This document shows, piece after piece, positions 33,383-41,808 of a stretch of 62,866 nt of DNA. The notes beneath the pieces are model-generated. The model did not search any database, was not told the DNA's origin, and was given only the letters and a program-made list of their open reading frames with translations. The translations under genes and the position numbers were made by a program. Source of the DNA: Prevotella sp. (GTDB lineage Bacteria > Bacteroidota > Bacteroidia > Bacteroidales > Bacteroidaceae); NCBI GenBank assembly GCA_017449495.1, contig JAFTFO010000004.1, positions 1 to 62,866 on the forward strand, written 5' to 3'. Positions within the stretch are counted from its first letter, which is position 1. Each line of letters opens with the position of its first letter.

Positions 33383-36300
33383 TAGATAGACAGCAAATAC
33401 AAAAAGCCAAGGAGTGTATCGCCATAGCCTTGCAAATGCAGGCAAATCGTGAACCTGAGTCAAGACTCCGTGAGAATTTCACGTCATATTTGCGACTAAT
33501 GTTCCCTGCCGACACCAAATGGGTAGAAGAACACATCAGGCGGGGCGAGCACCGCGTCAAGATGGAGCGCAACAACCGCAAAGTCTCTGGCTTCATCGAC
33601 AATTTTATAGCCAGTACAGCTATAGAATATGAGAAAAACCTAACTGTAAAGTCTGTCTTCGACGAGGGCTTTAGGCAAGTTCGCGAATATTGTGCTACTT
33701 TAGTCACGGATAGCTACGACAAGCATATTGTTCAAGGCGTTCTCTCTGACACCTTGAACTGGTATGTTTATGCCATTTGCAACGATGACAGCCTTGCCCC
33801 GTCTGAATATACGCAGGATAATATTGAACTGAACGAAATTGCAAGACTCAATATTACGACTGCCGATGAAGAAAGTGCCGAGCAACTTATTGTATTCCTG
33901 TCAAAGCATCTGGGCCGTGTAGGTGGTCGTCCCCTGAATGCCCAATCACTGGCGATGGACTTTGGTTTAGACAGCAAGTTTGCTGCGCCTTATATTGAGA
34001 ATGTAATCGACTATATTGGCTCTCAGGTTTCCGCCAGTCCTGAATACTTCAAGATGATTAAGGACATGTGGACTTCGTTCACATCTATAGAAAAGTTGTC
34101 GCAAGAATTCATCGACTCCAACGAGACCTATTCGCATGAGTTCTATATATCCCTGTTGGCAAAGCTCTTATGCGCAAATTTTGTATCTAAGGAGGCTTTG
34201 AACTCTGATGACCGGCAACTTATTCAGATTGCCAATGGCGAGTTTTTTGAGAATCATGGTATCAGCAACTTCGCTGAGCACGACTATTTCGGGTGGCTGT
34301 TGAATGATAATTTTCATGCTTTGCTCCCCACCATCAAGACTATGCAGAGAGACCTGAGTGTCTATGACTTCTCGAGGTCTCAGGAAGAAGATTTGTTCGG
34401 CCTCATTATGGTGCAACTATCGGAAAAGGGCCACCGGCTATTGCTTGGTCAGGAGTTGACTCCCAGCTGGATTGCCGAAAAGTTGGTTGCCAACGTTATT
34501 TCCATGCTACGCAAGGGTGAAGTCCCAATGTTCGTGGACATGTGTTGTGGTTCAGGTTCAATGGTCGTTGCGACTATCAAGCACGTCAATGCATTCCTTG
34601 GCGATGACATTGAAGCCAACAAGCAAATCATCCAAAATTGCATTACAGGATTTGACGTAGATCCTCTTGCCGTCATTCTGGCCAAAATAAACTGGATAAT
34701 AAGTGTGGGAAAAATCCTTGATAACCATTTTGACATGATGATACCCATCTATCATGCAGACTCGCTGTTTATCCATAAGCCCATATCAGAGGACAATAAC
34801 AACAATTTGATTCTGACGCTCTTCGACAAGCAGGTTTTATTACCAGAATCGCTTTTGGCTGATAATCGGCTCTTATTCGATGCGATTGTCAACAAGTGCT
34901 ACGACTGCATTACTGATGCCTACAATCGAGAAGACTTTGCTGAGATAATAGCAGAGAGTCTTGATGTCTCTGACGGAAAAACAGTGGATTTTGCCTACGA
35001 CCTTCATAAAGTCATGTACGACTTGAATAAAGAAGGTAAGAATGGTATTTGGTCGTTCTTCTTGAAGAACACTATGCGTCCTAGCCTCGTTACTGCCAAA
35101 TTCAATGGCATTGTATCAAATACTCCCTGGCTGGCATTAAGCAAGATTGCCGACAATCCCTATCATACTGCTCTCAATTTGTTGGCAAAAGATTTGGGCA
35201 TCAAACCTTCTGATGCAAGTTTCCTGCATGTGGAACTAGCCACTATCTTCCTCTTGAGTTCAATCGGAAGATACCTGAAAGAGAATGGCGCGTTCGGATG
35301 TGTTCTTCCTCACTCCGTACTTGCAGGCCATCACCAGCAAAAGTTTAGAACGGGTGCATTTGTGAATTCTCACTTGCAAATAGACGCACGGTTCAATTCC
35401 TTGTGGTTGTTACCCGAAAGTGTTTTCAAGAACAAGGCGATAGTTGTCTTTGGAATGAAGCATCCTTGGGAAGACTTCTCATGCCTGCCTGGCATGAACA
35501 TTATCAGCAAAGAAAAGGAAGAGCCAACCGTCTTCATCACAAAGGAATATGGTGGTCAGACAATTTGGACTAACGAAGAGGTACACCAGGCAGTCAACTC
35601 TTCTTCAAGTCCTCATTTTCAGCAGGGAGCCGATATCATGCCGAGAAACATCTTCTTCTTCAACCTTGAAGAGAGTGGCGGTTCTTATTCTATTAGTTCC
35701 ATAACATCGAATTCAAGATACGCATATTTCCTCCAGAATATGCATAAAGGAAAGGACTACAGGATCCCTGAGGCCGTCATCCCTAAACGATACTTCTATA
35801 AGGTGCTGGTCTCCAACATTGTAACTCCCTTTGGCCTGTCAGAAGTTCCGTTAGCACTACTACCGGTAAAGGTAAATGCAGATGGAATGTGGGAAAGCTT
35901 GACGACCAAGCAGATCAACGCTATGTCGCGTTCGGTAAAAAACACCTTCAAAGAGATTGAACGCGAATACAAAATTCTCCAAGGAGCTAATCGGGACATC
36001 TATAGAAATGCGCTGAACTGGCGAGGGAAATTGGAAAAGCAGTGTTTCGGCGACAAAAAGTTCCTCGTGGTTTTTGGGGCTGGCGGAAGTAAGTCCTGCG
36101 CCACCTATATTAAAATGGATGCTTCTGACAGATACATCGTTGACCAGACTCTGTATTGGTATGCAACCAATAGTGAAGATGAAGCCCTGTATCTTGTAGG
36201 GTTGCTCAACAGCGATTCACTCACTAAAATCATTTCTCCCTATCAGCCAGAAGGACTGCAAGGAAAACGGCACGTTCACACATTGGCTCCATCATCAATT

Positions 36301-36510
36301 CAGCCATACGATGCTGATAATGTCGCTCACAAGCAACTAGCGGACATTACTCAACATCTCATTGACGAATTACATGGTTCCCATATAGACACAAACCCCA
36401 ATTTAGGAACGCTACAACATCGCAGAATCAAGATTATGGCTCAGGTTGTGGAACTTCCCTCTTATCAGGAATATAGTGATTTGTGCGAAAAGATTCTATT
36501 GGGTAAATAA
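33379..36510 (+). CDS. Large methylase-like protein with possible N-terminal nuclease domain
   Basis: 1043 aa. N-terminal ~170 residues include VSGFIDNFIASTAIEYEKNL, a D...E-Y-E-K pattern like PD-(D/E)XK nucleases. The methylase core is at ~375-640: VDMCCGSGSMVVATIK (motif I), GFDVDPLAVILAKINWI, and GIVSNTPWLALSKI where NPPY/W is expected, so the first Pro is Thr. After it comes GAFGCVLPHSVLAG and a TaqI-like C-terminal domain (YWYATNSEDEALYLVGLLNS). Together this suggests a type IIG-like restriction-modification polypeptide, perhaps with weakened or altered methylase chemistry. Last gene of the operon. Confidence 0.75.
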   Translation: MIDRQQIQKAKECIAIALQMQANREPESRLRENFTSYLRLMFPADTKWVEEHIRRGEHRVKMERNNRKVSGFIDNFIASTAIEYEKNLTVKSVFDEGFRQVREYCATLVTDSYDKHIVQGVLSDTLNWYVYAICNDDSLAPSEYTQDNIELNEIARLNITTADEESAEQLIVFLSKHLGRVGGRPLNAQSLAMDFGLDSKFAAPYIENVIDYIGSQVSASPEYFKMIKDMWTSFTSIEKLSQEFIDSNETYSHEFYISLLAKLLCANFVSKEALNSDDRQLIQIANGEFFENHGISNFAEHDYFGWLLNDNFHALLPTIKTMQRDLSVYDFSRSQEEDLFGLIMVQLSEKGHRLLLGQELTPSWIAEKLVANVISMLRKGEVPMFVDMCCGSGSMVVATIKHVNAFLGDDIEANKQIIQNCITGFDVDPLAVILAKINWIISVGKILDNHFDMMIPIYHADSLFIHKPISEDNNNNLILTLFDKQVLLPESLLADNRLLFDAIVNKCYDCITDAYNREDFAEIIAESLDVSDGKTVDFAYDLHKVMYDLNKEGKNGIWSFFLKNTMRPSLVTAKFNGIVSNTPWLALSKIADNPYHTALNLLAKDLGIKPSDASFLHVELATIFLLSSIGRYLKENGAFGCVLPHSVLAGHHQQKFRTGAFVNSHLQIDARFNSLWLLPESVFKNKAIVVFGMKHPWEDFSCLPGMNIISKEKEEPTVFITKEYGGQTIWTNEEVHQAVNSSSSPHFQQGADIMPRNIFFFNLEESGGSYSISSITSNSRYAYFLQNMHKGKDYRIPEAVIPKRYFYKVLVSNIVTPFGLSEVPLALLPVKVNADGMWESLTTKQINAMSRSVKNTFKEIEREYKILQGANRDIYRNALNWRGKLEKQCFGDKKFLVVFGAGGSKSCATYIKMDASDRYIVDQTLYWYATNSEDEALYLVGLLNSDSLTKIISPYQPEGLQGKRHVHTLAPSSIQPYDADNVAHKQLADITQHLIDELHGSHIDTNPNLGTLQHRRIKIMAQVVELPSYQEYSDLCEKILLGK

Positions 36511-36721
36511 TAAAAGAACTACATAGTATTTGATTTCTTAATATTACTGCCTATTCGAGAAAGGAGCTTACACAAACCTGTCAGCCAACACGGAAGCGTG
36601 GAACCCGGATCTGAAACGTGGTTTTAACAGGGCGAGCCACTACCTGCCAACTGTGCAGCGTGAGAGAGAAACAGACACCGCAGGACACATGTAACACACC
36701 CTTTTAGCAAAAGCTCTGATA
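36511..36721. other. Intergenic stretch with a possible structured RNA
   Basis: No ORF seen. CCTGT (36577-36581) can pair with ACAGG (36627-36631), enclosing CACG-GAAG-CGTG (36589-36600). The sequence between the methyltransferase operon and the ATP-cone gene does not match any riboswitch I know. Confidence 0.4.
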
Positions 36722-37510
36722 ATGAGCAGAAGACATAAAGAAACAGAAGAAAAACGAATATTCACCCCCACAGTGGAGTCTCAAGGAGACGGCCACTTAG
36801 AGCCAACGCCGAAAATAGCTTCGGCAAGTAATAACCATCACACCTCAGGCAGCAATATGATACAGACGGTAGTGAAGAGAGACGGCAGAATCATAGGATT
36901 TAACGAGCAGAAAATCATGGACGCAATACGCAAGGCGATGATACGCGTCGAAGAAGCCACACTCGAAGTGTTCTTGAATGACGCTACGCTCTCTATCTCC
37001 AGCCAGAATCTTCCAACAACTGTGACAACAAAAGAACTGTTGGCAAGTGTGATTGATGCATTGTCGACAGTGAAAGATGCTCTACCTGATGAAGAAGAGA
37101 AACGACAACGAGGTCGTCCCAAAGTGACCCGTCTTTTTGGTTGGATTGAGGATTCAAAGGTATATCATCTGGCACGAGACATCTGCCAACAAGTTTTGCA
37201 TAAGTCTCTGGGCGTTATTAAGAATATCAAGCAATTTCTTGTTACGCTTATGTGCGCCTTGTTCAGAATTGATGATACACAGGAGCCTTACGGAAAGGTT
37301 ACCCATTTCTACAATCTGTTCAAGGGACGGATAAAACTGCCCAGTTTGCGGACAATACAGAATGGTTATAAATGGTTCAGGGAGTGGAGTCGCAGCACGA
37401 TACAAACGTGCAAGGAACGAGCGGAAGAGGCGTTACATGAGTCTTGGGAGAATATGGAACAAAAGATTTTTGAAGCGCTGAATCTCTACAAACTGCAATA
37501 CGCAATGTAA
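36722..37510 (+). CDS. ATP-cone chimeric protein
   Basis: 262 aa, or 217 from the ATG at 36857. Residues from Met46 (MIQTVVKRDGRIIGFNEQKI, MDAIRKAMIR) are almost word for word the ATP-cone start of anaerobic ribonucleotide reductase NrdD in Bacteroidales, a dATP/ATP-sensing domain. It departs after ~35 residues into unrelated sequence: a polar linker (EEEKRQRGRPKVTRLFGWIE) and a helical domain (HLARDICQQVLHKSLGVIKN) I do not recognise. No reductase active-site or glycyl-radical motif exists. Residues 1-45 are low complexity. Either a real fusion that uses the cone as nucleotide sensor or a recombination product. A strong terminator follows. Confidence 0.6.
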   Translation: MSRRHKETEEKRIFTPTVESQGDGHLEPTPKIASASNNHHTSGSNMIQTVVKRDGRIIGFNEQKIMDAIRKAMIRVEEATLEVFLNDATLSISSQNLPTTVTTKELLASVIDALSTVKDALPDEEEKRQRGRPKVTRLFGWIEDSKVYHLARDICQQVLHKSLGVIKNIKQFLVTLMCALFRIDDTQEPYGKVTHFYNLFKGRIKLPSLRTIQNGYKWFREWSRSTIQTCKERAEEALHESWENMEQKIFEALNLYKLQYAM

Positions 37511-37520
37511 AAAATGACAG

Positions 37521-37559
37521 GCAGGTGCGACATCAAGAAAACAAAGATGTCGCACTTGC
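37521..37559 (+). terminator. Terminator after the ATP-cone gene
   Basis: 14-bp stem: GCAGGTGCGACATC (37521-37534) with GATGTCGCACTTGC (37546-37559), one G-T wobble, 11-nt loop, followed by TATTTATACG. Confidence 0.8.
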
Positions 37560-37581
37560 TATTTATACGAAATTAAACGAA

Positions 37582-37612
37582 ATTGTTGTACGCACTTTGT
37601 TGCGTACCTTTG
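37582..37612 (+). promoter_or_regulatory. Promoter P1 of an untranslated region
   Basis: ATTG (37582-37585), 19 bp, then TACCTTTG (37605-37612). The predicted RNA starts just before the CCCACA...TGTGGG hairpin at 37616-37645. No ORF of note follows for ~390 bp. Confidence 0.6.
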
Positions 37613-37614
37613 CA

Positions 37615-37800
37615 CCCACATTTGGAAGCGATTCCATTTGTGGGTTTCTTGTTGTTTGTGCGATTAAGAATAATTAACGCGATTTTTCTAACGCGCGGTG
37701 CAACCAAGGGACTATTATCAATTCGTTAGGGGCGTGATAAATCACGAAACTCCCTGGATGAACGAATCGGAAACGTAAGAAGTTCTAAGGGATGAAATAA
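37615..37800 (+). ncRNA. Candidate structured RNA from P1
   Basis: Contains a CCCACA/TGTGGG hairpin near the 5' end, and a multibranch fold with ATTCGTT (37721-37727) / AACGAAT (37761-37767) around the perfect hairpin CGTGAT-AA-ATCACG (37733-37746) and AGGG/CCCT. No coding potential seen. The family is not one I recognise. Confidence 0.35.
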
Positions 37801-37804
37801 TGCC

Positions 37805-37836
37805 CTTGATTCTGAGAAGCGTATGATGTATCTTTG
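37805..37836 (+). promoter_or_regulatory. Promoter P2 of the 38009 gene
   Basis: CTTG (37805-37808), 20 bp, then TATCTTTG (37829-37836). It would give a ~165-nt leader that ends in the structured element at 37909-38006. Confidence 0.6.
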
Positions 37837-37908
37837 ACGAAGAAAACGAGCGGTAAACCCGGACGCGGGAAATCTGCTATATATAAAATAAGTATAACAA
37901 CTTTAATG

Positions 37909-38006
37909 GTCGTATAAGGAGCGACCTGTCGGGCGAAGTGAGCGAAGGAAGTCCTGCAGGTGAAAAGACGTCAATTTCGGAACTTCTTCACTCGCGAAGC
38001 AACGAC
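37909..38006 (+). promoter_or_regulatory. Structured 5' leader, copy A
   Basis: Outer stem GTCGT (37909-37913) / ACGAC (38002-38006) encloses GAGCGAAGGAAGT paired imperfectly with ACTTCTTCACTC. It ends 2 nt before the ATG of the 38009 gene. A similar leader with different stem bases precedes the 38987 gene. Confidence 0.5.
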
Positions 38007-38008
38007 AA

Positions 38009-38467
38009 ATGAAGATTTTATTAGAGAAAGGTGATTCGGAGCAGCAGATAAAGATGGCCGAGGCATTGCTGGCTAATGGGCTGGTGAGTGCTATCGAGAG
38101 AGTGACGTACCAATGTGCGAAGGTGCAGAAAAGTGATGATGAGGTGGCTACGGCTGTCATCGAGGTTGTCGCTGAGTTCGGGGTGTGCACTCAATGGACG
38201 GCGGTTTATCGGGTGTTAGTGGACTATTGCGGTTGGGATAGCGAGATTGCTAAATTCTCGAAACGCATGAACAAACTTTTAATAGATGTACGTCTGAGCC
38301 ACAAGTGTACCTATCAGTCGATTCAGAAACCGTTGGCTCAGAACAGCATTCTGCGGAAGAACTTTCTGGAGTGGAAGAAGTATAGAGTACCCTATGGCGA
38401 CCGCGTGTTTTCGAGGCAGATGACAATCGCAGAAAAACTGATGAAACGACTATCTATCAGTGCCTAA
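38009..38467 (+). CDS. Hypothetical accessory protein (152 aa)
   Basis: Not recognised. Predicted all-alpha: DSEQQIKMAEALLANGLVSA, then VTYQCAKVQKSDDEVATAVI and a basic C-terminal half (KRMNKLLIDVRLSHKCTYQS; MTIAEKLMKRLSISA). The Lys/Arg content suggests nucleic-acid contact. It has its own promoter and a structured leader that ends at the start codon, so its translation is probably controlled. It heads a run of small genes leading to the primase. Confidence 0.7.
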   Translation: MKILLEKGDSEQQIKMAEALLANGLVSAIERVTYQCAKVQKSDDEVATAVIEVVAEFGVCTQWTAVYRVLVDYCGWDSEIAKFSKRMNKLLIDVRLSHKCTYQSIQKPLAQNSILRKNFLEWKKYRVPYGDRVFSRQMTIAEKLMKRLSISA

Positions 38468-38582
38468 ATATACGATAGTAAGGTGAAATATACTATCTCA
38501 AAGTCGTTAAATACAGCATATTGGCATTATGCCTACTTTCGCAGCATCAATAGACCATTAAAGGCGTTGGCAACAGAAAAAA

Positions 38583-38867
38583 ATGGAAACAAGAGTTTTG
38601 AAAGTGGTACGCCAGGGCGAGGCCTTCAGCGTACAGTCGACGAAAAGCGAGAACGGACAGATCCAGAAGTGCAATATCGTGCTGAAGGAACTGGGCGGAG
38701 GGAAGTTTGAAAACGAGTTTGTGTGTGCGATGCTGGGCAGTCTGGCTGCATGCAGGTTCTACGAGGGCGATGTGGTCTTGGCCACGCTCCGTTTCTCTAC
38801 GCACGAGTATCAGGGACAGACGTTTCAGGAAATCCTTGCAACTGACATCGTGAAACTGGGTGAATAA
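38583..38867 (+). CDS. DUF3127-like OB-fold protein, probable ssDNA binder
   Basis: 94 aa small beta protein. Seen: KCNIVLKELGGGKFENEFVC, then RFYEGDVVLATLRFSTHEYQ and FQEILATDIVKL, the strand pattern of DUF3127/OB-fold single-strand-binding-like proteins of Bacteroidetes mobile elements. Its place before a primase-helicase fits a replication helper. A weak -7-like TACTTTCG lies at 38534-38541. Confidence 0.65.
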   Translation: METRVLKVVRQGEAFSVQSTKSENGQIQKCNIVLKELGGGKFENEFVCAMLGSLAACRFYEGDVVLATLRFSTHEYQGQTFQEILATDIVKLGE

Positions 38868-38873
38868 CAATTT

Positions 38874-38964
38874 CTGAGTTCTTGTACGGCTGAGTGAGGG
38901 AAGGAAGTTCCCAGGGTTAAATTGTCGACAGCTAACTACACTTCACTCCCCAGGAAAGACTCAG
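38874..38964 (+). promoter_or_regulatory. Structured 5' leader, copy B
   Basis: Outer stem CTGAGT (38874-38879) / ACTCAG (38959-38964) encloses GAGTGA (38891 region) paired with TTCACTC. It shares GTGAGnGAAGGAAGT and CTTCACTC words with copy A at 37909-38006 and sits 22 nt before the next ATG. Confidence 0.5.
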
Positions 38965-38986
38965 GCTAACAAAAAGATCAGAAATT

Positions 38987-39364
38987 ATGCAAAAAGTTAT
39001 TATTTCTACAGAGAGACAGGTAACGCTGGACGGTCTTTTGACCTTAGGCATGTTGGAGAACGGACTTCGCTCGGCAGACTTCATGTGCTGCGAGGATGTG
39101 GAACTGGATGCGTTCTCGGGAATTTTCAAGGTACAGGGTATGCGCGACGGCAACGTCTATTTGACGGAACAGCCTAAGCGCGTGAGGAACAAAGCGCTGT
39201 TCCGCGATGACAATGCCTCGCTGTCGCAGGGACAGGACAAGCGATGGTACTTCTATTTCTCGCTCGACGAGGATCAGTTGGAGCAGTTGCCCGAGAAACT
39301 GGTAAGGCAGGCAAGTGCTATTGCACAGAAAGTATTAAGGAAACTCATTTTGAAACAGCAGTAG
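38987..39364 (+). CDS. Hypothetical accessory protein (125 aa)
   Basis: Not recognised. MQKVIISTERQVTLDGLLTL at the start, an acidic middle (CCEDVELDAFSG), a YFYFSLDEDQLEQLPEKLV segment and a basic helix at the end (AQKVLRKLILKQQ). The structured leader upstream and primase downstream (7 nt after its stop) suggest an accessory replication or regulatory role. Confidence 0.7.
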   Translation: MQKVIISTERQVTLDGLLTLGMLENGLRSADFMCCEDVELDAFSGIFKVQGMRDGNVYLTEQPKRVRNKALFRDDNASLSQGQDKRWYFYFSLDEDQLEQLPEKLVRQASAIAQKVLRKLILKQQ

Positions 39365-39371
39365 TACGAGT

Positions 39372-41780
39372 ATGATTAACTTAGTATATAAAGTGGGCGG
39401 CGAGAAACATTGCCGCCCCATTAAGAGCCTCGAAGAGATGATGGCGGTCTGCAACACCGAGGAGAATATCCGGAACTGGAATGACTATCGCCGAACTGGT
39501 GAGGATAGGTTCAAACATGCGCTGGTGCAGGTGAACTACAACTGTCAGGTGCCTGAGGGTGGACTGCTGAAAGGCATCAAGACGGTGAGCCCGTTCTTCT
39601 TCTACGACATCGACTGCCGCAACCGTGAGGAGTGTCGCCGTATCATCAGTCAGTTGCTTCAGATGAAGGATGAACTGGGGCTGGTAGAGGTGGCAGAGTC
39701 GGCCAGCTATGGTGTTCATGCTGTAGCCAGAAGAATGCCTGAACATACTATTTTGGAGTGCCAGGTGTGTACCTCTATCGTGACGCGTACCGAAATGGAT
39801 ACGAATAATAAGGAGAACAACCGTGTGGTATTCCACGGACCTGTTGATGCTGAGACTACGCCGTTGCTGGATGAGGCACTCTTCACGGAGTCGCTTTCTG
39901 ACGAAGAGGCTGCCGCTGAGTATCTGCGCTTGAAGGAGCGTGAGGCTCAGGGACTGGAAGAGGTGCCGCCAGGAGCCAAGAAGGCTAATAAGCACTATAG
40001 GCCGTGGGAGGAAGAGAACGTAGATGTTGCAGCGTTGTCTTCGTCGAGACTGCAGGCGCTCGGCAGAGCAGGAGCAAACACCGACTCTGCGCTCGCTGTT
40101 GCAGCGTTGCAGTGTTGCAGTTCTCAAGTGGCCTATGACCCTGAGGCAAGGTACAATGGGGTGCTGTTTAAGGACATCCTCGCGAAGTATTGGGAACTGT
40201 ACAACGACGGCAAGGAGCCTGTGGATGGTGACCGTAATGTGCTGACTTTCGAACTGGCGGTAACCATCCGCAGTATCTGCGGCTATTCGTTGGAGAAGAT
40301 GATGGCGGTAGTTCCTAACTACTGGATAAAGCCCGACGGTACTTGTTCGCAGGATGATTTGGACGAGTGGCGCAAGACCATCGAGAGTGCGCTGAAGGAG
40401 CCGCGTAAGGGTATGCCTTACCGCTTGAAGCAGGTGCTGCAGGCGTTGAAGTCGCAGGCAGGTGTGAAGGCTTGTGGCGGTACGCTGACGACACCACCGC
40501 CGATGCCGAAGAAGTTGCCGCCGCTGATACGGTTGCTGACGAAGAACGTCCCCTGGTTCTACAAACCCGCTGTGGCCAATGCGGTGTTCCCGGCATTGGG
40601 TGTTCACCTGCACGGTGTGAAGTTCAGATATTGGGACAATGTGGAGCACGAGGCTACGTTTATGAACGTCTTGATTGGTCGTCAGAGTATCGGTAAGGGT
40701 ACGATCAAAAAGCCTATCGAGTACATCATGGAGGATATTCGTCAGCGTGACATTCCTAATCGTCAGCGTGAGGCCGAGTGGAAGCAGAAGAACCCAGGGG
40801 CGAAGCAGAAGAAAGACCCGCGTCCGACGGATATCTGCATCCAGATGCTCATCGACAACCTGACGGATGCTGTCTTTAATCAGCGCATCGTGGATGCCAA
40901 CAATAATGGCCTGCGGTTCATCTACACCATCGTTGATGAAATAGAGGGTCTGAAGAAGGTGACGTCGAAGGGTACGGTCGATGAAGTGGGCTTGCTTATC
41001 AGAAAGGCTTTTGATAACTCTAATGCCGGTCAGGAGCGTGTAGGCGCGGACTCGGTGTCTGGTATCGCTCCCTTAAGGTGGAACTTCAACGCCTCGACGA
41101 CGCCTCCAAATGCAAGAAAGTTCTTTGTCAAGATGGTCAATGACGGAACGGTTGGCCGACTGGATATCTCGACCATTATCCGTAATGATGATGACGATGA
41201 TACGCCTCCTATCCTGGGCATCTATGACCACACGTTTGCTGCCGAACTGAAGCCCTACATCGACCGTCTGGAGGCTGCCAACGGTCTCATAGAATGTCAG
41301 CAGGCTAAGCGCCTGTCGCTCGATATGATGCAGGAGAACAAGGATGCAGCCAAGCTCTACGAGAGTGAAGCCTACCGCGTGTTCTCGTATCGTGCCAACG
41401 TGATTGCCTGGCTCAAGGGGATGGTGCTCTACGTAGCTCATGGCTACAAGTGGTCTCGTGAGATTGCTGAATTTGTTCGTTGGTCTCAGCAATATAATCT
41501 GTGGTGCAAAATGTTGTACTTTGGGCAGCAGTTGGAGCGCGAACTTCGTGAAGAGATCGAGATTCAGCGCCAGTCTGGACCACAGAACCTGCTGGAGCTG
41601 CTGCCCGATGAGTTCACCAAAGAGCAGTACTACCAAATGCGCCAGCAGCAGGGCAAAACGGGCAGCGGTGACGGAACGCTACGCAGTTGGCAGAGTCGTG
41701 GATACATCGCCTACGACGAAGTGAGCGGGCGATATTGCAAAACGGAAACATATAAGTTGAAGTTCGGTCATAAAAATTAA
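39372..41780 (+). CDS. VirE N-terminal / DUF3987 primase-helicase-like protein
   Basis: 802 aa. N-terminal ~180 residues match the VirE_N/BT4734-like domain (SPFFFYDIDCRNREECRRII), thought to be primase-related. The second half (from ~380) is a DUF3987-type ATPase: LIGRQSIGKGTIKK (P-loop-like, ~432), IYTIVDEIEGLKK (Walker B-like), SGIAPLRWNFNASTTPPNAR. Likely replicates the mobile module. Odd: residues ~218-250 (SSSRLQALGRAGANTDSALA ...) are encoded by a ~99-bp dispersed repeat also present between genes at 27741-27839; the frame is kept. Confidence 0.85.
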   Translation: MINLVYKVGGEKHCRPIKSLEEMMAVCNTEENIRNWNDYRRTGEDRFKHALVQVNYNCQVPEGGLLKGIKTVSPFFFYDIDCRNREECRRIISQLLQMKDELGLVEVAESASYGVHAVARRMPEHTILECQVCTSIVTRTEMDTNNKENNRVVFHGPVDAETTPLLDEALFTESLSDEEAAAEYLRLKEREAQGLEEVPPGAKKANKHYRPWEEENVDVAALSSSRLQALGRAGANTDSALAVAALQCCSSQVAYDPEARYNGVLFKDILAKYWELYNDGKEPVDGDRNVLTFELAVTIRSICGYSLEKMMAVVPNYWIKPDGTCSQDDLDEWRKTIESALKEPRKGMPYRLKQVLQALKSQAGVKACGGTLTTPPPMPKKLPPLIRLLTKNVPWFYKPAVANAVFPALGVHLHGVKFRYWDNVEHEATFMNVLIGRQSIGKGTIKKPIEYIMEDIRQRDIPNRQREAEWKQKNPGAKQKKDPRPTDICIQMLIDNLTDAVFNQRIVDANNNGLRFIYTIVDEIEGLKKVTSKGTVDEVGLLIRKAFDNSNAGQERVGADSVSGIAPLRWNFNASTTPPNARKFFVKMVNDGTVGRLDISTIIRNDDDDDTPPILGIYDHTFAAELKPYIDRLEAANGLIECQQAKRLSLDMMQENKDAAKLYESEAYRVFSYRANVIAWLKGMVLYVAHGYKWSREIAEFVRWSQQYNLWCKMLYFGQQLERELREEIEIQRQSGPQNLLELLPDEFTKEQYYQMRQQQGKTGSGDGTLRSWQSRGYIAYDEVSGRYCKTETYKLKFGHKN
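40023..40122 (+). repeat. ~99-bp dispersed element inside the primase gene
   Basis: Aligns with the reverse complement of 27741-27839 over its length, differing mainly in the middle. Blocks CTTCGTCGAGACTGC and GTTGCAGCGTTGCAGTG are identical. It inserts about 33 codons without a stop. Confidence 0.85.
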
Positions 41781-41808
41781 CGTTGCAGTTATAATTAAAG
41801 TATTATGA

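Noticed and set aside
36857-37510. Anaerobic ribonucleotide reductase
   Set aside because: Only the ATP-cone start matches; there are no catalytic Cys, zinc site or glycyl-radical motifs and the length is far too short.
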